From: Alkalihalobacillus pseudalcaliphilus
GTDB lineage: Bacteria > Bacillota > Bacilli > Bacillales > Bacillaceae_D
Reading direction: 5' to 3'
Assembly (NCBI GenBank): GCA_001038565.1
Contig: LFJO01000006.1
Coordinates: forward strand, 303,637-367,636
DNA: 64,000 bases
Shown in pieces: positions 10,320-18,752 of the stretch. Both the position numbers and the translations under genes were made by a program. Within the stretch, counting starts at the first letter, position 1; the number at the start of each line of letters is the position of its first letter. The notes beneath the pieces are model-generated. The model ran no database searches, was not told where the DNA came from, and saw nothing but the letters and a program-made list of their open reading frames with translations.

Positions 10320-10680
10320 TTCTTAATGGTGGCGAAGATGTGCCTGTTCTTGCTTGGCATTGATGCCTCTTACTCTGGCTTCATTGCCTCGTATTTATAT
10401 TTGCCTCGCATTGCTCACCATTTTCACAGCTTCAGCGACGTATTTCGATTTACACAGCATTGACTCCTCTGTTTCCTCTCATTGCCGCGTATTTCGGTTT
10501 ACTCCGCATTGATTCCTCTTTTTTCTGATTCATTGACTGCGTATCCCATTTTACTCAGCATTGGACCCCACTTCTCACAGTTTCATTGCCGCGTTATTCA
10601 ATTTACTCCGCATTGATCACCATTTTCACGGCTTCATTGAAGCATACCTCGATTCCTTCTACAATTCGCACTTTATCCAG
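10320..10680. repeat. Degenerate intergenic tandem array, ~51-bp period
   Basis: About six diverged units follow each other. The CGTAT-like anchor recurs at about 10389, 10439, 10488, 10540, 10592 and 10643, so the period is 49-52 bp. Typical unit text is CATTGCCGCGTATTTCGG, then TTTACTCCGCATTGATTCC, often followed by TTTTCACGGCTTC. There is no long open frame with a ribosome binding site. The spacing matches the arrays at 60.0 and 63.4 kb although the sequences differ. Confidence 0.75.
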
Positions 10681-10706
10681 ATCATGACCGACATTTATGC
10701 TACTGG

Positions 10707-11288
10707 TTATTCATCTCGTGCTAGTATTTCACCACTTTGAGCATCAACTTTGAATTCGATATCTGAACCATCTTCCAAGCGTAGTTCCACTTCATAAATG
10801 TCGACATTATCCTCTTTTTTCAACGTCCAACCCTCTATTTGTCCTTGCTGTTCATCTATAACAACCTGCATAGCCTCATCCGCTTGAATAACAGAGTCTA
10901 AGTTTAAGAATTCTGCTTGCACTTCATTCCAATCATTTTGATCGAGTACTTCCTGCTCTTCTTTTAAAACCTCTTCTGTTCGTGCATCTATTTCTAATTC
11001 AAACTCATTGGAGGAATTAGCTCCTTTAATCGTATAATATAACGATGTACGATCATTATCTAACTCAATTTCAGTAATACCATCAGGCGAGTATTGCTCA
11101 TTAAAAATCTCAATAGCTCGCTCCATTGAAACATCAATTTCTTCTGTAAGTAAATCGGGCTTTTCATGAACATCGCTAATACCATCCGTTTCAACATTAT
11201 CAGTTGGCGTGCGCAAAACTTCATCTTCTGGGTTTGAACAAGCAACTAACATACCACTTACTATCATAAGTAACATAACTTTTTTCAT
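10707..11288 (-). CDS. PepSY-domain lipoprotein
   Basis: The 193-residue product has a lipoprotein signal (MKKVMLLMIVSGMLVAC, lipobox LVAC) and two PepSY modules. The first is centred on TSLYYTIKGANSSNEFELEI and ends DARTEEVL. The second is centred on YEVELRLEDGSDIEFKVDAQ and ends SGEILARDE. PepSY domains are proposed to inhibit or chaperone proteases near the membrane. The protein is very acidic, as expected for an exported protein of a salt- or alkali-adapted host. It lies downstream of the YcdB-like gene on the same strand, with a weak hairpin between (around 11345-11378), so it may be transcribed separately. Confidence 0.8.
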   Translation of the reverse strand: MKKVMLLMIVSGMLVACSNPEDEVLRTPTDNVETDGISDVHEKPDLLTEEIDVSMERAIEIFNEQYSPDGITEIELDNDRTSLYYTIKGANSSNEFELEIDARTEEVLKEEQEVLDQNDWNEVQAEFLNLDSVIQADEAMQVVIDEQQGQIEGWTLKKEDNVDIYEVELRLEDGSDIEFKVDAQSGEILARDE

Positions 11289-11415
11289 TATTATAAAACC
11301 CCTTTTTTCTTTTTAGTCTTCCACACAAACCTAAAATCAAAACATCATAAATACCCATTGATCATAAATTTCTCAATGGGTTTGAAGGGACTTTATAAAA
11401 AATATCATTAATGTG

Positions 11416-12849
11416 TTAGTCTCTTTGTGTAATCATTTCTCCTGTTAATGCATCGATATATTGAATACGATGCCCGGATTTCCGCTCGTATGCTTCATAG
11501 ACTAGTTTAAATGACTGTTGATTATCTTCTCCGTAATCCAATCTCCACTTTAACTCTACATCTAAATGTTCCATCCATATTTCTTTTGCCTGCTCTTTAG
11601 AGATCGTAGGCTGCCTTGGTAAACTCAATAGCTCATCAAGATCAATAGTAGGACTCATATAATGCTCTACTTGACCATTCTTACGATTAATCGAGACCAA
11701 CATTTCGGAAAGCTCAACAGGAATTTCCGTACCGTTATGCAAAGAAAATAAAAATGTAGCTACTGTTTCCTCATCAACGGATAACAGTTCCTCATCTCGT
11801 TCCTTATATAAAAGATAAGGTGTGTATTCTGGGGCATAAAGTTCAATGAATTCAATGGCTTTTTCTAGACACCTCTGCTTATCTAAACACAAGTCCCCTT
11901 CTCGTTCTTTAAACCAGACAAAGCTACGTAATCTATCCGTTTTTGGATCCATTATCGCTTTCACCGTTTCTTCTGAACGATTCCTAAAAAAGGTATCAAA
12001 ACTTTTCGGCTCCTTCACCGGCTGCCATTCTTTATCGCGCCATACGATTCCTTTTCCATCTGCATGGTCGACTTCACGAATGACTTCCATCTCCTCTAAG
12101 GAAATACCGACAATCTCTTCTATCGTGACATCCGTCTTTCTCTTCTTTTTGGACCAAACAATGTTCTTTAACTTCTCTTCTCCCTCATCCTCTGACTCTT
12201 CCCACCATGACAATTCTGAATGATCCGCATAGATACTAATCGGATATTTTGAAAAACGATAAAGAAGACGTAATGAATCATTGTCGACATGATGCAAGAT
12301 CGCATATAGTGGAGATATCACTGGTTTTAAAACCACCGAACGAGAAATTTCCTCTAGAACGATTTCCTTATCTACTATATGACTTGGTTTGTCTGGGTAA
12401 CTGCTCATTTGATTATAAACAAAGCTAACCATTTCACCATCACGAGCTAATTCAATCACAACACCACAGGATTCCAATAAAATGTCATAAGCATATCGTT
12501 CATACTCAAATCTAATTCGATCCTCTCTCCACTTTTGACTTGTAAATGTTAGTTCAATGAGGGCTGACGGGTAATGTGTAAGTAATAAAGATTGAGCACG
12601 CTCCATTAGCTCCTGCTCATTTAATTGAACCGTAGAGAGAGTTCTTATATCGTTGGACACCCGTAATAGATGACCCTGCCTATCTAACTTAACAATAACG
12701 CCATTTTCTTCATGCTCATCCATCCAAATAAAACAAGCCTCATCTAACACATTCTCCACTGTTGGCACTTCTTCAATTAATAATTGATATGAATCTGGAA
12801 TCTTTATGATAGATTGAGCTTTTTGTAAATAATCGTCATAACTCAACAT
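11416..12849 (-). CDS. YcdB/YcdC-like PepSY-related protein
   Basis: The 477-residue product lacks a signal peptide and is strongly acidic. The C-terminal part (YEAYERKSGHRIQYIDALTG, then EMITQRD) and a central LVSINRKNGQVEHYMS resemble the repeated YcdB/YcdC domain of Bacillus, itself PepSY-like, each ending in a beta strand with a DxxTG or NRKNG turn. Biochemical function is unknown. The ATG at 12849 lies one base after the stop codon of the upstream acetyltransferase gene, with GTGGGGA as a ribosome site. This implies translational coupling and argues against the longer frame starting at 12939. Confidence 0.5.
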   Translation of the reverse strand: MLSYDDYLQKAQSIIKIPDSYQLLIEEVPTVENVLDEACFIWMDEHEENGVIVKLDRQGHLLRVSNDIRTLSTVQLNEQELMERAQSLLLTHYPSALIELTFTSQKWREDRIRFEYERYAYDILLESCGVVIELARDGEMVSFVYNQMSSYPDKPSHIVDKEIVLEEISRSVVLKPVISPLYAILHHVDNDSLRLLYRFSKYPISIYADHSELSWWEESEDEGEEKLKNIVWSKKKRKTDVTIEEIVGISLEEMEVIREVDHADGKGIVWRDKEWQPVKEPKSFDTFFRNRSEETVKAIMDPKTDRLRSFVWFKEREGDLCLDKQRCLEKAIEFIELYAPEYTPYLLYKERDEELLSVDEETVATFLFSLHNGTEIPVELSEMLVSINRKNGQVEHYMSPTIDLDELLSLPRQPTISKEQAKEIWMEHLDVELKWRLDYGEDNQQSFKLVYEAYERKSGHRIQYIDALTGEMITQRD

Positions 12850-12850
12850 C

Positions 12851-13336
12851 TTATGTATCCCCACTCTCACTTTTAAACATTTGGAAGGTTTTATTTTCGA
12901 ATTGTTTTTCGATAAAATCACCTTTTGTATGTTCAGCAATTACCTTTCTCCAAAATCGTTGTGCTGGTTGATTCGTATTAATTTGGAAAACTTCCCAATC
13001 GCCTTCAAACTTTTGAAATAGCTCTAGTGCAACAGCCTTCCCGTACCCTAGATGTCGATATTTTTTCATCATAAAAAATTCGGCTACCGTATAAGTTTTT
13101 CGCTCTTTTATATATCGAATCAAAGCAAAACCGATCAAATTACCCTTAGAAGAACTAATTTTAAAAGGGTATCTACCTTCTTCCTGCCAATAGACATGAA
13201 GCGGATATTCGGAAAAAAAGCCACTGCTCTCAACGTCTAAATCCATAAATTCCGAAAAATCGTAGAAGTAAAACTGCATTAAATGCTGAAGCATCTCTTC
13301 ATCTGTTTTTTTTGCTACTTCCAATATATACCCCAT
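12851..13336 (-). CDS. GNAT-family N-acetyltransferase
   Basis: The 161-residue product transfers an acetyl group from acetyl-CoA to an unknown amine. The cofactor loop is MKKYRHLGYGKAVALELFQK, the R/Q-x-x-G-x-G/A pyrophosphate motif. The C-terminal NTNQPAQRFWRKV is the usual GNAT beta-alpha element. The start at 13336 leaves six bases to AGAGGGG, whereas the upstream ATG (13342) would abut it. It heads a two-gene unit with the YcdB-like gene, whose start follows after one base. No substrate is suggested by the context. Confidence 0.85.
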   Translation of the reverse strand: MGYILEVAKKTDEEMLQHLMQFYFYDFSEFMDLDVESSGFFSEYPLHVYWQEEGRYPFKISSSKGNLIGFALIRYIKERKTYTVAEFFMMKKYRHLGYGKAVALELFQKFEGDWEVFQINTNQPAQRFWRKVIAEHTKGDFIEKQFENKTFQMFKSESGDT

Positions 13337-13493
13337 TGTCATCCCCTCTTAAATCTTTTGCTTTCATTTTATCATAGCCTTTCATTCATTCTCCTCCTTC
13401 ATCAACCATAATTATCAAATAATATGTATTTTGATCCTCTTGCTTCATTATTAATTATTTGCTCTTCCTCCCCTACATTAAATTGAATGCCTA

Positions 13494-13522
13494 TTGACGT
13501 CTAAAATTGACAGTTGTATGAT
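13494..13522 (+). promoter_or_regulatory. SigA promoter of ktrAB
   Basis: TTGACG (13494-13499), a 17-base spacer and TATGAT (13517-13522) lie 51 bases upstream of the ktrA start. The leader is too short and has no structure for a c-di-AMP (ydaO-type) riboswitch, which precedes ktrAB in Bacillus subtilis. Confidence 0.75.
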
Positions 13523-13572
13523 TCTTCTTAACACATGTCAATTATTGGTGGATATTTAGAAGGGATAAACAA

Positions 13573-14241
13573 ATGAAAAAAAAACAATTTCTTGTCATTG
13601 GTTTAGGTCGGTTTGGAACTAGTTTGACAAAAACACTAATTGAAAATAAACATGAGGTATTAGCCATTGATCGGGATATGAACTTAGTTGAAGATATGGC
13701 TTCAATCGCCACTCAAGCCTTACAAGGTGATAGCACAGATGAAGATGTTCTTAATGAATTGCAGGTCCAAGAGTTTCACCATGCAATCGTTGCTATTGGT
13801 GACAATTTACAAGATAGTATTTTAACGACCCTTTTATTAAAAGAAATGGGCGTACCCAAAATTACCGTAAAGGCTAACTCCGAGATTCATGGGAAAGTAT
13901 TAACTAAAATTGGAGCGGATCATGTCGTTTATCCTGAAAGGGATATGGCCATTCGCTTAGCTAGACAATTAAGCTCGGATACTTTAGTGGACTATATCGA
14001 ACTATCACCCGACTATAATGTCTTTGAATTGACAGCTCACTCATCGATGAGAGGGAAAACAATAAGTGAATTAAATATTAGAGCTAAGTATGGATTAACT
14101 ATTTTGGCAATTAAAAGCGGAAATTCAATGAATGTCTCCCCTAAGGCAGATAACACGATTCAAGATGGTGATATTCTCCTAATGCTTGGAAGTAACCAGG
14201 ATATCCAACATATGGAGGAGAAATATGGGCGAAAGCGTTAA
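13573..14241 (+). CDS. ktrA: K+ uptake regulatory subunit KtrA (RCK domain)
   Basis: This is a cytosolic gating ring subunit of the KtrAB potassium transporter. The 222 residues comprise an RCK_N Rossmann domain (FLVIGLGRFGTSL with GxGxxG at residues 10-15, the acidic residue in LAIDRD binding the nucleotide ribose) and an RCK_C domain (about 140-222) that in homologues binds c-di-AMP. ATP/ADP exchange on the first domain controls ion flow. It overlaps ktrB by 17 bases. AAGGGA precedes the ATG. The linked arrangement favours KtrA over the unlinked KtrC. Confidence 0.92.
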   Translation: MKKKQFLVIGLGRFGTSLTKTLIENKHEVLAIDRDMNLVEDMASIATQALQGDSTDEDVLNELQVQEFHHAIVAIGDNLQDSILTTLLLKEMGVPKITVKANSEIHGKVLTKIGADHVVYPERDMAIRLARQLSSDTLVDYIELSPDYNVFELTAHSSMRGKTISELNIRAKYGLTILAIKSGNSMNVSPKADNTIQDGDILLMLGSNQDIQHMEEKYGRKR

Positions 14242-15568
14242 GTACAAAAAGCATATAAGTCCACCTAGGCTCATTCTGCTTGCTTTTGTACTTTTTATAG
14301 CAGTCGGTACACTTTTGCTAAAATTACCTATTTCAGCAGCTGGGGAATCTATAAGCTGGCTCGATGCCTTATTTACAGCAACCTCCGCTGTCTGTGTGAA
14401 TGGCTTGGCTGTTATCGATACTGGCAGCTCTTTTTCTACCTTTGGGCAAGTGGTTATTATGATTCTCATGCAAATTGGTGGGCTTGGATTTATGACCTTA
14501 GGTGTCGTGATTGCTTTATTACTCGGAAAGAAAATCCGATTACGTCAGCAAATTGTTTTACAGCATACAACCCAAGCTACATCTAGAAGAGGACTCTTGC
14601 AGCTTAGCTTATACATTTTTTTCATCTCCTTTATTTTTGAATTGATTGCAACGATCATTTTAACCATAAGATGGTCTGCCGATATGGGTTTAGCTCAAGC
14701 TAGCTTTTATGCCCTCTTTCATTCTGTATCCGCCTTTAATAATGCTGGTTTCGCATTATGGTCTGACAGCTTAAGCGGTTATATGAGTGACCCTGTCATT
14801 AATATGACGATCATGACTTTATTTATTTTCGGTGGTTTAGGTTATATTGTCATTGTTGAGCTTTTTCAGAAGCGTTCATGGAAAAAGTTCTCCTTACATA
14901 CCAAAATTGTTTTAGCTACATCAGCTGCACTCATTGTGATTGGTTTTGTCTTGCTTTTAGTTCTTGAAAGTTTGAATCCTGAAACATTTCAGAATTTAAC
15001 TTGGGGAGAACGAATAGCAGCAGCACTTTTTCAAAGTACGACACCACGAAGTGCTGGTTTTAACACGATCGATATTCATAGTATGCTTTCTGCTTCACAA
15101 CTGATTTTAATTTTTCTCATGTTTATTGGCGCATCTTCTGGGGGAACAGGTGGAGGAATCAAAACGAATACCTTCGTTGTCCTTATATTAGCTACCATTA
15201 ATACATTCCGGGGTGGTGGACAAATCCACGTATTTCAACGAAAGATTGCCAATGAAACCGTCATGCGTGCACTTGCAGTCGTCATGAGCTCACTCGCCTG
15301 CGTTCTTTTTGTAGCCCTATTATTAACGATTACAGAAGGTATGCTAGAAGAGCATTTCCTCGAAGTTCTTTTCGAGGCAACCTCCGCCTTCAGTACTACT
15401 GGATTATCGATGGGCTTAACGACTGAGTTATCACCAATTGGCAAAGTAATTGTCTCGATAACGATGTTTGTAGGGCGTCTCGGACCACTAACACTTGCTT
15501 ATGCATTAGCAACTAAGAAAAAGTCTAATAAAGTTGGTTATCCTGAGGATCATGTATTAATTGGTTAA
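14225..15568 (+). CDS. ktrB: K+ transporter membrane subunit KtrB
   Basis: The 447-residue integral membrane protein of the Trk/Ktr/HKT superfamily has four pore repeats, each with a selectivity glycine: SAVCVNGLAV, SAFNNAGFAL, TPRSAGFNTI and SAFSTTGLSM. An intramembrane gating loop lies between, with SSGGTGGGIKTN. Transport is Na+-coupled in well-studied homologues, relevant to osmotic and pH homeostasis. The start at 14225 has GGAGG six bases upstream and overlaps the ktrA end, indicating coupled translation. The frame opens earlier, at 14186, but without a ribosome site. Confidence 0.93.
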   Translation: MGESVKYKKHISPPRLILLAFVLFIAVGTLLLKLPISAAGESISWLDALFTATSAVCVNGLAVIDTGSSFSTFGQVVIMILMQIGGLGFMTLGVVIALLLGKKIRLRQQIVLQHTTQATSRRGLLQLSLYIFFISFIFELIATIILTIRWSADMGLAQASFYALFHSVSAFNNAGFALWSDSLSGYMSDPVINMTIMTLFIFGGLGYIVIVELFQKRSWKKFSLHTKIVLATSAALIVIGFVLLLVLESLNPETFQNLTWGERIAAALFQSTTPRSAGFNTIDIHSMLSASQLILIFLMFIGASSGGTGGGIKTNTFVVLILATINTFRGGGQIHVFQRKIANETVMRALAVVMSSLACVLFVALLLTITEGMLEEHFLEVLFEATSAFSTTGLSMGLTTELSPIGKVIVSITMFVGRLGPLTLAYALATKKKSNKVGYPEDHVLIG

Positions 15569-15606
15569 GCTTTCAAGCTTGCATCATTACCGTTACGTTC
15601 AATTTA

Positions 15607-15647
15607 AAAACCACTGTCTGAGACATCATTGTACAGGCAGTGGTTTT
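15607..15647. terminator. Bidirectional terminator between ktrB and the DUF3221-like gene
   Basis: AAAACCACTGTCTG pairs with CAGGCAGTGGTTTT (one G-T) around 13 bases. T-runs occur on both strands, so it can end both convergent transcripts. Confidence 0.85.
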
Positions 15648-15649
15648 CG

Positions 15650-16036
15650 TTATTCAATCTCCTTTATTCCATAGGCAGAAATTTGACCTGGGAACGACTC
15701 TCGTAAATAATCACCGTAAACTCGAATTGGCTGATTCACACTCAAACTCCTTAAACTACCACTACCTTCAAAGTGCTCATGCTTTGTGACAATAATCGTT
15801 GAACTCCCATAGTTTCCTTTAAGAAACCCAGCTACTCGCTTGAAAAAGGGAACAGGCTCCTCACTTATCCACACAGAACTGAATCTTTTCGCCACAACAT
15901 AACCATTTATTACCAAGGCGTCTTCAGGAATAGCTTCTTCCTTAAACTCTAGTTCACCTTTAAAAAAGAAAGTATCGAAAATAATCATGATACTAACAAT
16001 ACCAACAATCATATAGAACCCCTTTTTGCGAATCAA
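15650..16036 (-). CDS. DUF3221-like membrane-anchored protein
   Basis: The 128-residue product has an N-terminal membrane segment (about 7-22) and an exported domain. That domain opens with LVINGYVVAKRFSSVWISEE and ends with SVNQPIRVYGDYLRESFPGQ. The pattern of a small beta-barrel with a terminal ESxPxQ turn is that of DUF3221, an uncharacterised OB-fold-like family common in Bacillus. It converges on ktrB and shares its terminator. There is no partner gene. It could instead be an unrelated exported protein. Confidence 0.5.
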   Translation of the reverse strand: MIRKKGFYMIVGIVSIMIIFDTFFFKGELEFKEEAIPEDALVINGYVVAKRFSSVWISEEPVPFFKRVAGFLKGNYGSSTIIVTKHEHFEGSGSLRSLSVNQPIRVYGDYLRESFPGQISAYGIKEIE

Positions 16037-16185
16037 TGATGGCTCACCTCTTCTATTAACTTTTCCATAGTATTCTCTTATTGGCGAACAAATTCCTGCC
16101 AGTACAATATTTTTTGGCTACGGACAAGCGCCGTTACTCTGTTGTCCTGCTCCGAATAGTTTAATAGAAAAAGGGGATTTTTCAA

Positions 16186-16866
16186 ATGATTCAATATGTA
16201 GCAATTGGCGATTCACTTACCGTAGGAATCGGTTCCTCCCGTAATCGGAATGGTGACTACTTAGGATTTGTAAGACCTTATTCTCAATTTGTTGCAGAAA
16301 CACTCAATCGACCTGTTCAAATATGTATGATTGCTAAGACAGGCTCGACCACTCAACAACTTTTTAAAATGATTAACTGTAACAAAATGTACGAAAAACA
16401 AATATATCAAGCAGACATCATCACTATTACGGCAGGTAGTCGCGACTTTTTAGATGCATTTGAAAAAGCTCAAATCTTTGGTTCATTGGCACCTCTACAG
16501 AGTGTGAGCCAACAAGTATTCCACTGTTTACAAGCAATCATTTCCACCATCACTAAAATAAAAAAAATGTGCCCGAAACCTTATATGATCCGAATATTTA
16601 ATCTATATAACCCTTATGAAAATGTGGCCATTTTTGACTCTATTATCCAAAAATTCAACAAAAGCTTGTATGCGCTTGAATTAAATAAACAAGTACAAAT
16701 CGTTGATACTTATTCTCTCTTTAAGAGTTATTTACACAACTATCTATCCTGTGATGGTCAGCACCCAAACGATTGTGGCTATCAAGCCATGGCAGAGGCT
16801 CTGTTTCTAACAGGCTTCTCCCCATTCTTACCAAGCAAATGTTCATACAAATATTTCATCAAATAA
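16186..16866 (+). CDS. SGNH/GDSL-type esterase or lipase
   Basis: The 226-residue product opens with YVAIGDSLTVGIGSS, the GDSL block with nucleophile Ser10. Block III is present as ITAGSRDFLDAF, where the family usually has GxND, and Block V as CDGQHPNDCGYQAMAEAL with the Asp-x-x-His pair. These enzymes hydrolyse ester bonds in lipids or acetylated polymers. No signal peptide is seen, so a cytosolic location is likely. The Asn-to-Arg change in Block III removes an oxyanion-hole residue, so activity needs testing. GGGG lies 8-10 bases upstream of the ATG. Confidence 0.8.
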   Translation: MIQYVAIGDSLTVGIGSSRNRNGDYLGFVRPYSQFVAETLNRPVQICMIAKTGSTTQQLFKMINCNKMYEKQIYQADIITITAGSRDFLDAFEKAQIFGSLAPLQSVSQQVFHCLQAIISTITKIKKMCPKPYMIRIFNLYNPYENVAIFDSIIQKFNKSLYALELNKQVQIVDTYSLFKSYLHNYLSCDGQHPNDCGYQAMAEALFLTGFSPFLPSKCSYKYFIK

Positions 16867-16869
16867 AAA

Positions 16870-17340
16870 ACACATTTCCATGTGGGCAATCTAACACTAT
16901 TCATTTAATGAACAAAAACTAATTGAATGACGTGCCAACAGTTAAAGTTCCAAACACCACTTTCATCTTTGTTGGTGGTGGAGCAGTTTTGGCTCCACCA
17001 TGCAGGTTTTTGTATAAAGTTCATTGAGTGATGAACTAAATCTCGCCAAGTTCACTTCCAGTTTTACAGGTTACGACTAATCATTAAGCTCAAGAGCTCA
17101 TTGTGACATCATGCCCTTCGAGTAACTGACATGTTCAGCCTTTTTGTGTAGTTACTCCAAAGTTTGACATCAGTATCTGCACATTAAACGCCCCTTTATG
17201 CTTATTGTACGTGGTTCCGCCTCAGTATCTGCACATTAAACACCTACGTGTCAGTTACTCAAGGAAACCGATGACCAGGCTAACTTCAAGGCACGAACTA
17301 TCGCCCTAAGTAACTCTCATATAGAATTAGCTAGTCACGC
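16870..17340. repeat. Intergenic patchwork of repeat modules
   Basis: No gene is visible. Modules are: a hairpin GGTGGAGC/GCTCCACC (16977-16999); GAGTAACTGACATGTTCAGC followed by CTTTTTGTGTAGTTACTC (17119-17157), also found at 59.9 and 60.25 kb; two direct copies of CAGTATCTGCACATTAAAC (from about 17171 and 17224), which resemble the 52-bp unit at 60.0-60.2 kb; and a complementary copy of the dispersed ~35-bp repeat (17275-17316). Confidence 0.65.
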
Positions 17341-17347
17341 CCATACA

Positions 17348-17725
17348 TCAATCAGTACTAGAGTTTATCATTTGTATCATCTCAACCCGATTACCAAATG
17401 GATCTCTAAATTCAAAACGTTTATAGCCAGGAATAGGAATTGAATCTAGCATGTCAATTTTCTTCTTCTTTAAACACGTTTTCCAATACTCGATATCCTC
17501 TACCAAATAAGCAATATGTGCTTTGGTATCTAACCTTTCAACACCGTCCTCGGTACCAACATGAACCTCTTGATGACCAGCACTTAGCCAGAATCCCCCT
17601 CTACCTTGTAAAGATTCTGGTTTCTCCTTTTCCACTAAGCCTAATACATCACAATAAAAAGCCCGAGCCATTTCCTCTGTTCCTTTTGGTATCGTAATCT
17701 GAACATGATGTAGTCCTAGAATCAC
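17348..17725 (-). CDS. VOC-family (glyoxalase/bleomycin-resistance-like) protein
   Basis: The 125-residue single-domain protein begins LGLHHVQITIPKGTE and ends FEFRDPFGNRVEMIQ. These supply the His and Glu metal-ligand pattern of the vicinal oxygen chelate fold, with GFWLSAGHQEVHVG in the middle. Such proteins act as isomerases, dioxygenases or drug-binding proteins. The substrate here is unknown. The start is GTG at 17725, preceded by AGGAGGG. It is flanked by repeats on one side and the methyltransferase gene 120 bases away on the other, with no obvious operon. Confidence 0.85.
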   Translation of the reverse strand: MILGLHHVQITIPKGTEEMARAFYCDVLGLVEKEKPESLQGRGGFWLSAGHQEVHVGTEDGVERLDTKAHIAYLVEDIEYWKTCLKKKKIDMLDSIPIPGYKRFEFRDPFGNRVEMIQMINSSTD

Positions 17726-17845
17726 AATAACTCTCCCTCCTTTTCCAAGCTCTGCTGATAATGACGTTCCAGTACCCTACCCCAATTCGCTCGATTTCCG
17801 TACTTTCTTTTCAGCATCGATTTTTCCTCCTAACGTCACCACAAT

Positions 17846-18628
17846 TCAAACCTTAAACATCTTCATTAGGATTGATTGCCCTTGAAATGATTCAATTTGA
17901 TCGCTATCATCATCTCTGACCAAGAATTTCTTTTTCACTTCTCCTGATGCTTTCAAGAATATATTAGTTAATTCCTTTTTCTTATCAACAGAAACAGACA
18001 TCTTTTCACACCACGTCTCAAAATGAAAATCCTTTTCAAAACGATGCATTTCCCTTAATTCAAATCCAACTTCCTCTGTCATCCTCAACCATTCCGATTT
18101 TTTGTAAGCTCTTTGATGACTATAGTCACGTGCTTTTTCAACCCAGTTGTAAAAGTGATCAAAGTCGTCTTGTTCTGGTGCAACATTATCAATTAATAAA
18201 AAAATTCCGCCAGGCTTCAGCACTCGATAAGCTTCTTTTAAAAAGGAGTGGACCTCAGGGAAATGGTGCGCGGCAATTCGGCACGTTATCATATCGAAGA
18301 CAGCTTCATCAAATGGCAATTCATCTGCACTACCTTCTATAAAACTAACATTCTTAATACCATTACTAGTAATAAAAGACTCAGCAGCTTTTAAAATTTC
18401 TTTCGTTAAATCAAGCGCCGTTACATGTTTAACAAGTGGGGCTAAAGCATTGGCTACATGACCACCACCTGTTGCAATATCAAGTACACTCATGTTACTC
18501 TTGCACTCGCTAATTTCTAATAACTTACCCAAATCCTTTCCTTTTGCGTGTGATTGACTCGTTACATAGTTTTGAGCATTCTTACCGAATTGTTCCTGCA
18601 CATCTTTTTTGATTTGTTCGTTATTCAT
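17846..18628 (-). CDS. Class I SAM-dependent methyltransferase (UbiE/Methyltransf_11 type)
   Basis: The 260-residue protein has motif I VLDIATGGGHVANALA, motif II VTALDLTKEIL, and the post-III segment EAYRVLKPGGIFLLIDNVAP typical of UbiE-like small-molecule methyltransferases. The methyl acceptor is unknown. The ATG at 18628 follows GGAG by seven bases. The frame extends upstream without a ribosome site and would overlap the divergent LysR gene. Divergent transcription from a LysR-type gene 124 bases away suggests that regulator controls this gene. Confidence 0.85.
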   Translation of the reverse strand: MNNEQIKKDVQEQFGKNAQNYVTSQSHAKGKDLGKLLEISECKSNMSVLDIATGGGHVANALAPLVKHVTALDLTKEILKAAESFITSNGIKNVSFIEGSADELPFDEAVFDMITCRIAAHHFPEVHSFLKEAYRVLKPGGIFLLIDNVAPEQDDFDHFYNWVEKARDYSHQRAYKKSEWLRMTEEVGFELREMHRFEKDFHFETWCEKMSVSVDKKKELTNIFLKASGEVKKKFLVRDDDSDQIESFQGQSILMKMFKV

Positions 18629-18720
18629 AATCATACTCCTTTCATTTCCACCAACTCTTCCTAGTGTTATTGTACGAAACATGAGAGAATAAGAATAATA
18701 CAAATTTTCAATACAATACA

Positions 18721-18735
18721 ATAAGAAAAACTTAT
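18721..18735. promoter_or_regulatory. Possible LysR-type operator (T-N11-A dyad)
   Basis: ATAAGAAAAACTTAT is a 5-bp dyad around five bases, matching the T-N11-A pattern of LysR boxes. It sits just before the regulator's start in the divergent intergenic region, where autoregulation would be expected. Confidence 0.35.
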
Positions 18736-18752
18736 ACAGAAAGGAAATCACC

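Noticed and set aside
12850-12939. Extended N-terminus of the YcdB-like protein starting at 12939
   Set aside because: It would overlap the acetyltransferase gene by about 90 bases, has no ribosome site and encodes a basic segment unlike the rest of the protein. ATG at 12849 is better supported.
13380-13572. c-di-AMP (ydaO-type) riboswitch upstream of ktrAB
   Set aside because: The SigA promoter lies only 51 bases from the start codon, leaving no room for the large aptamer, and no conserved core was seen.
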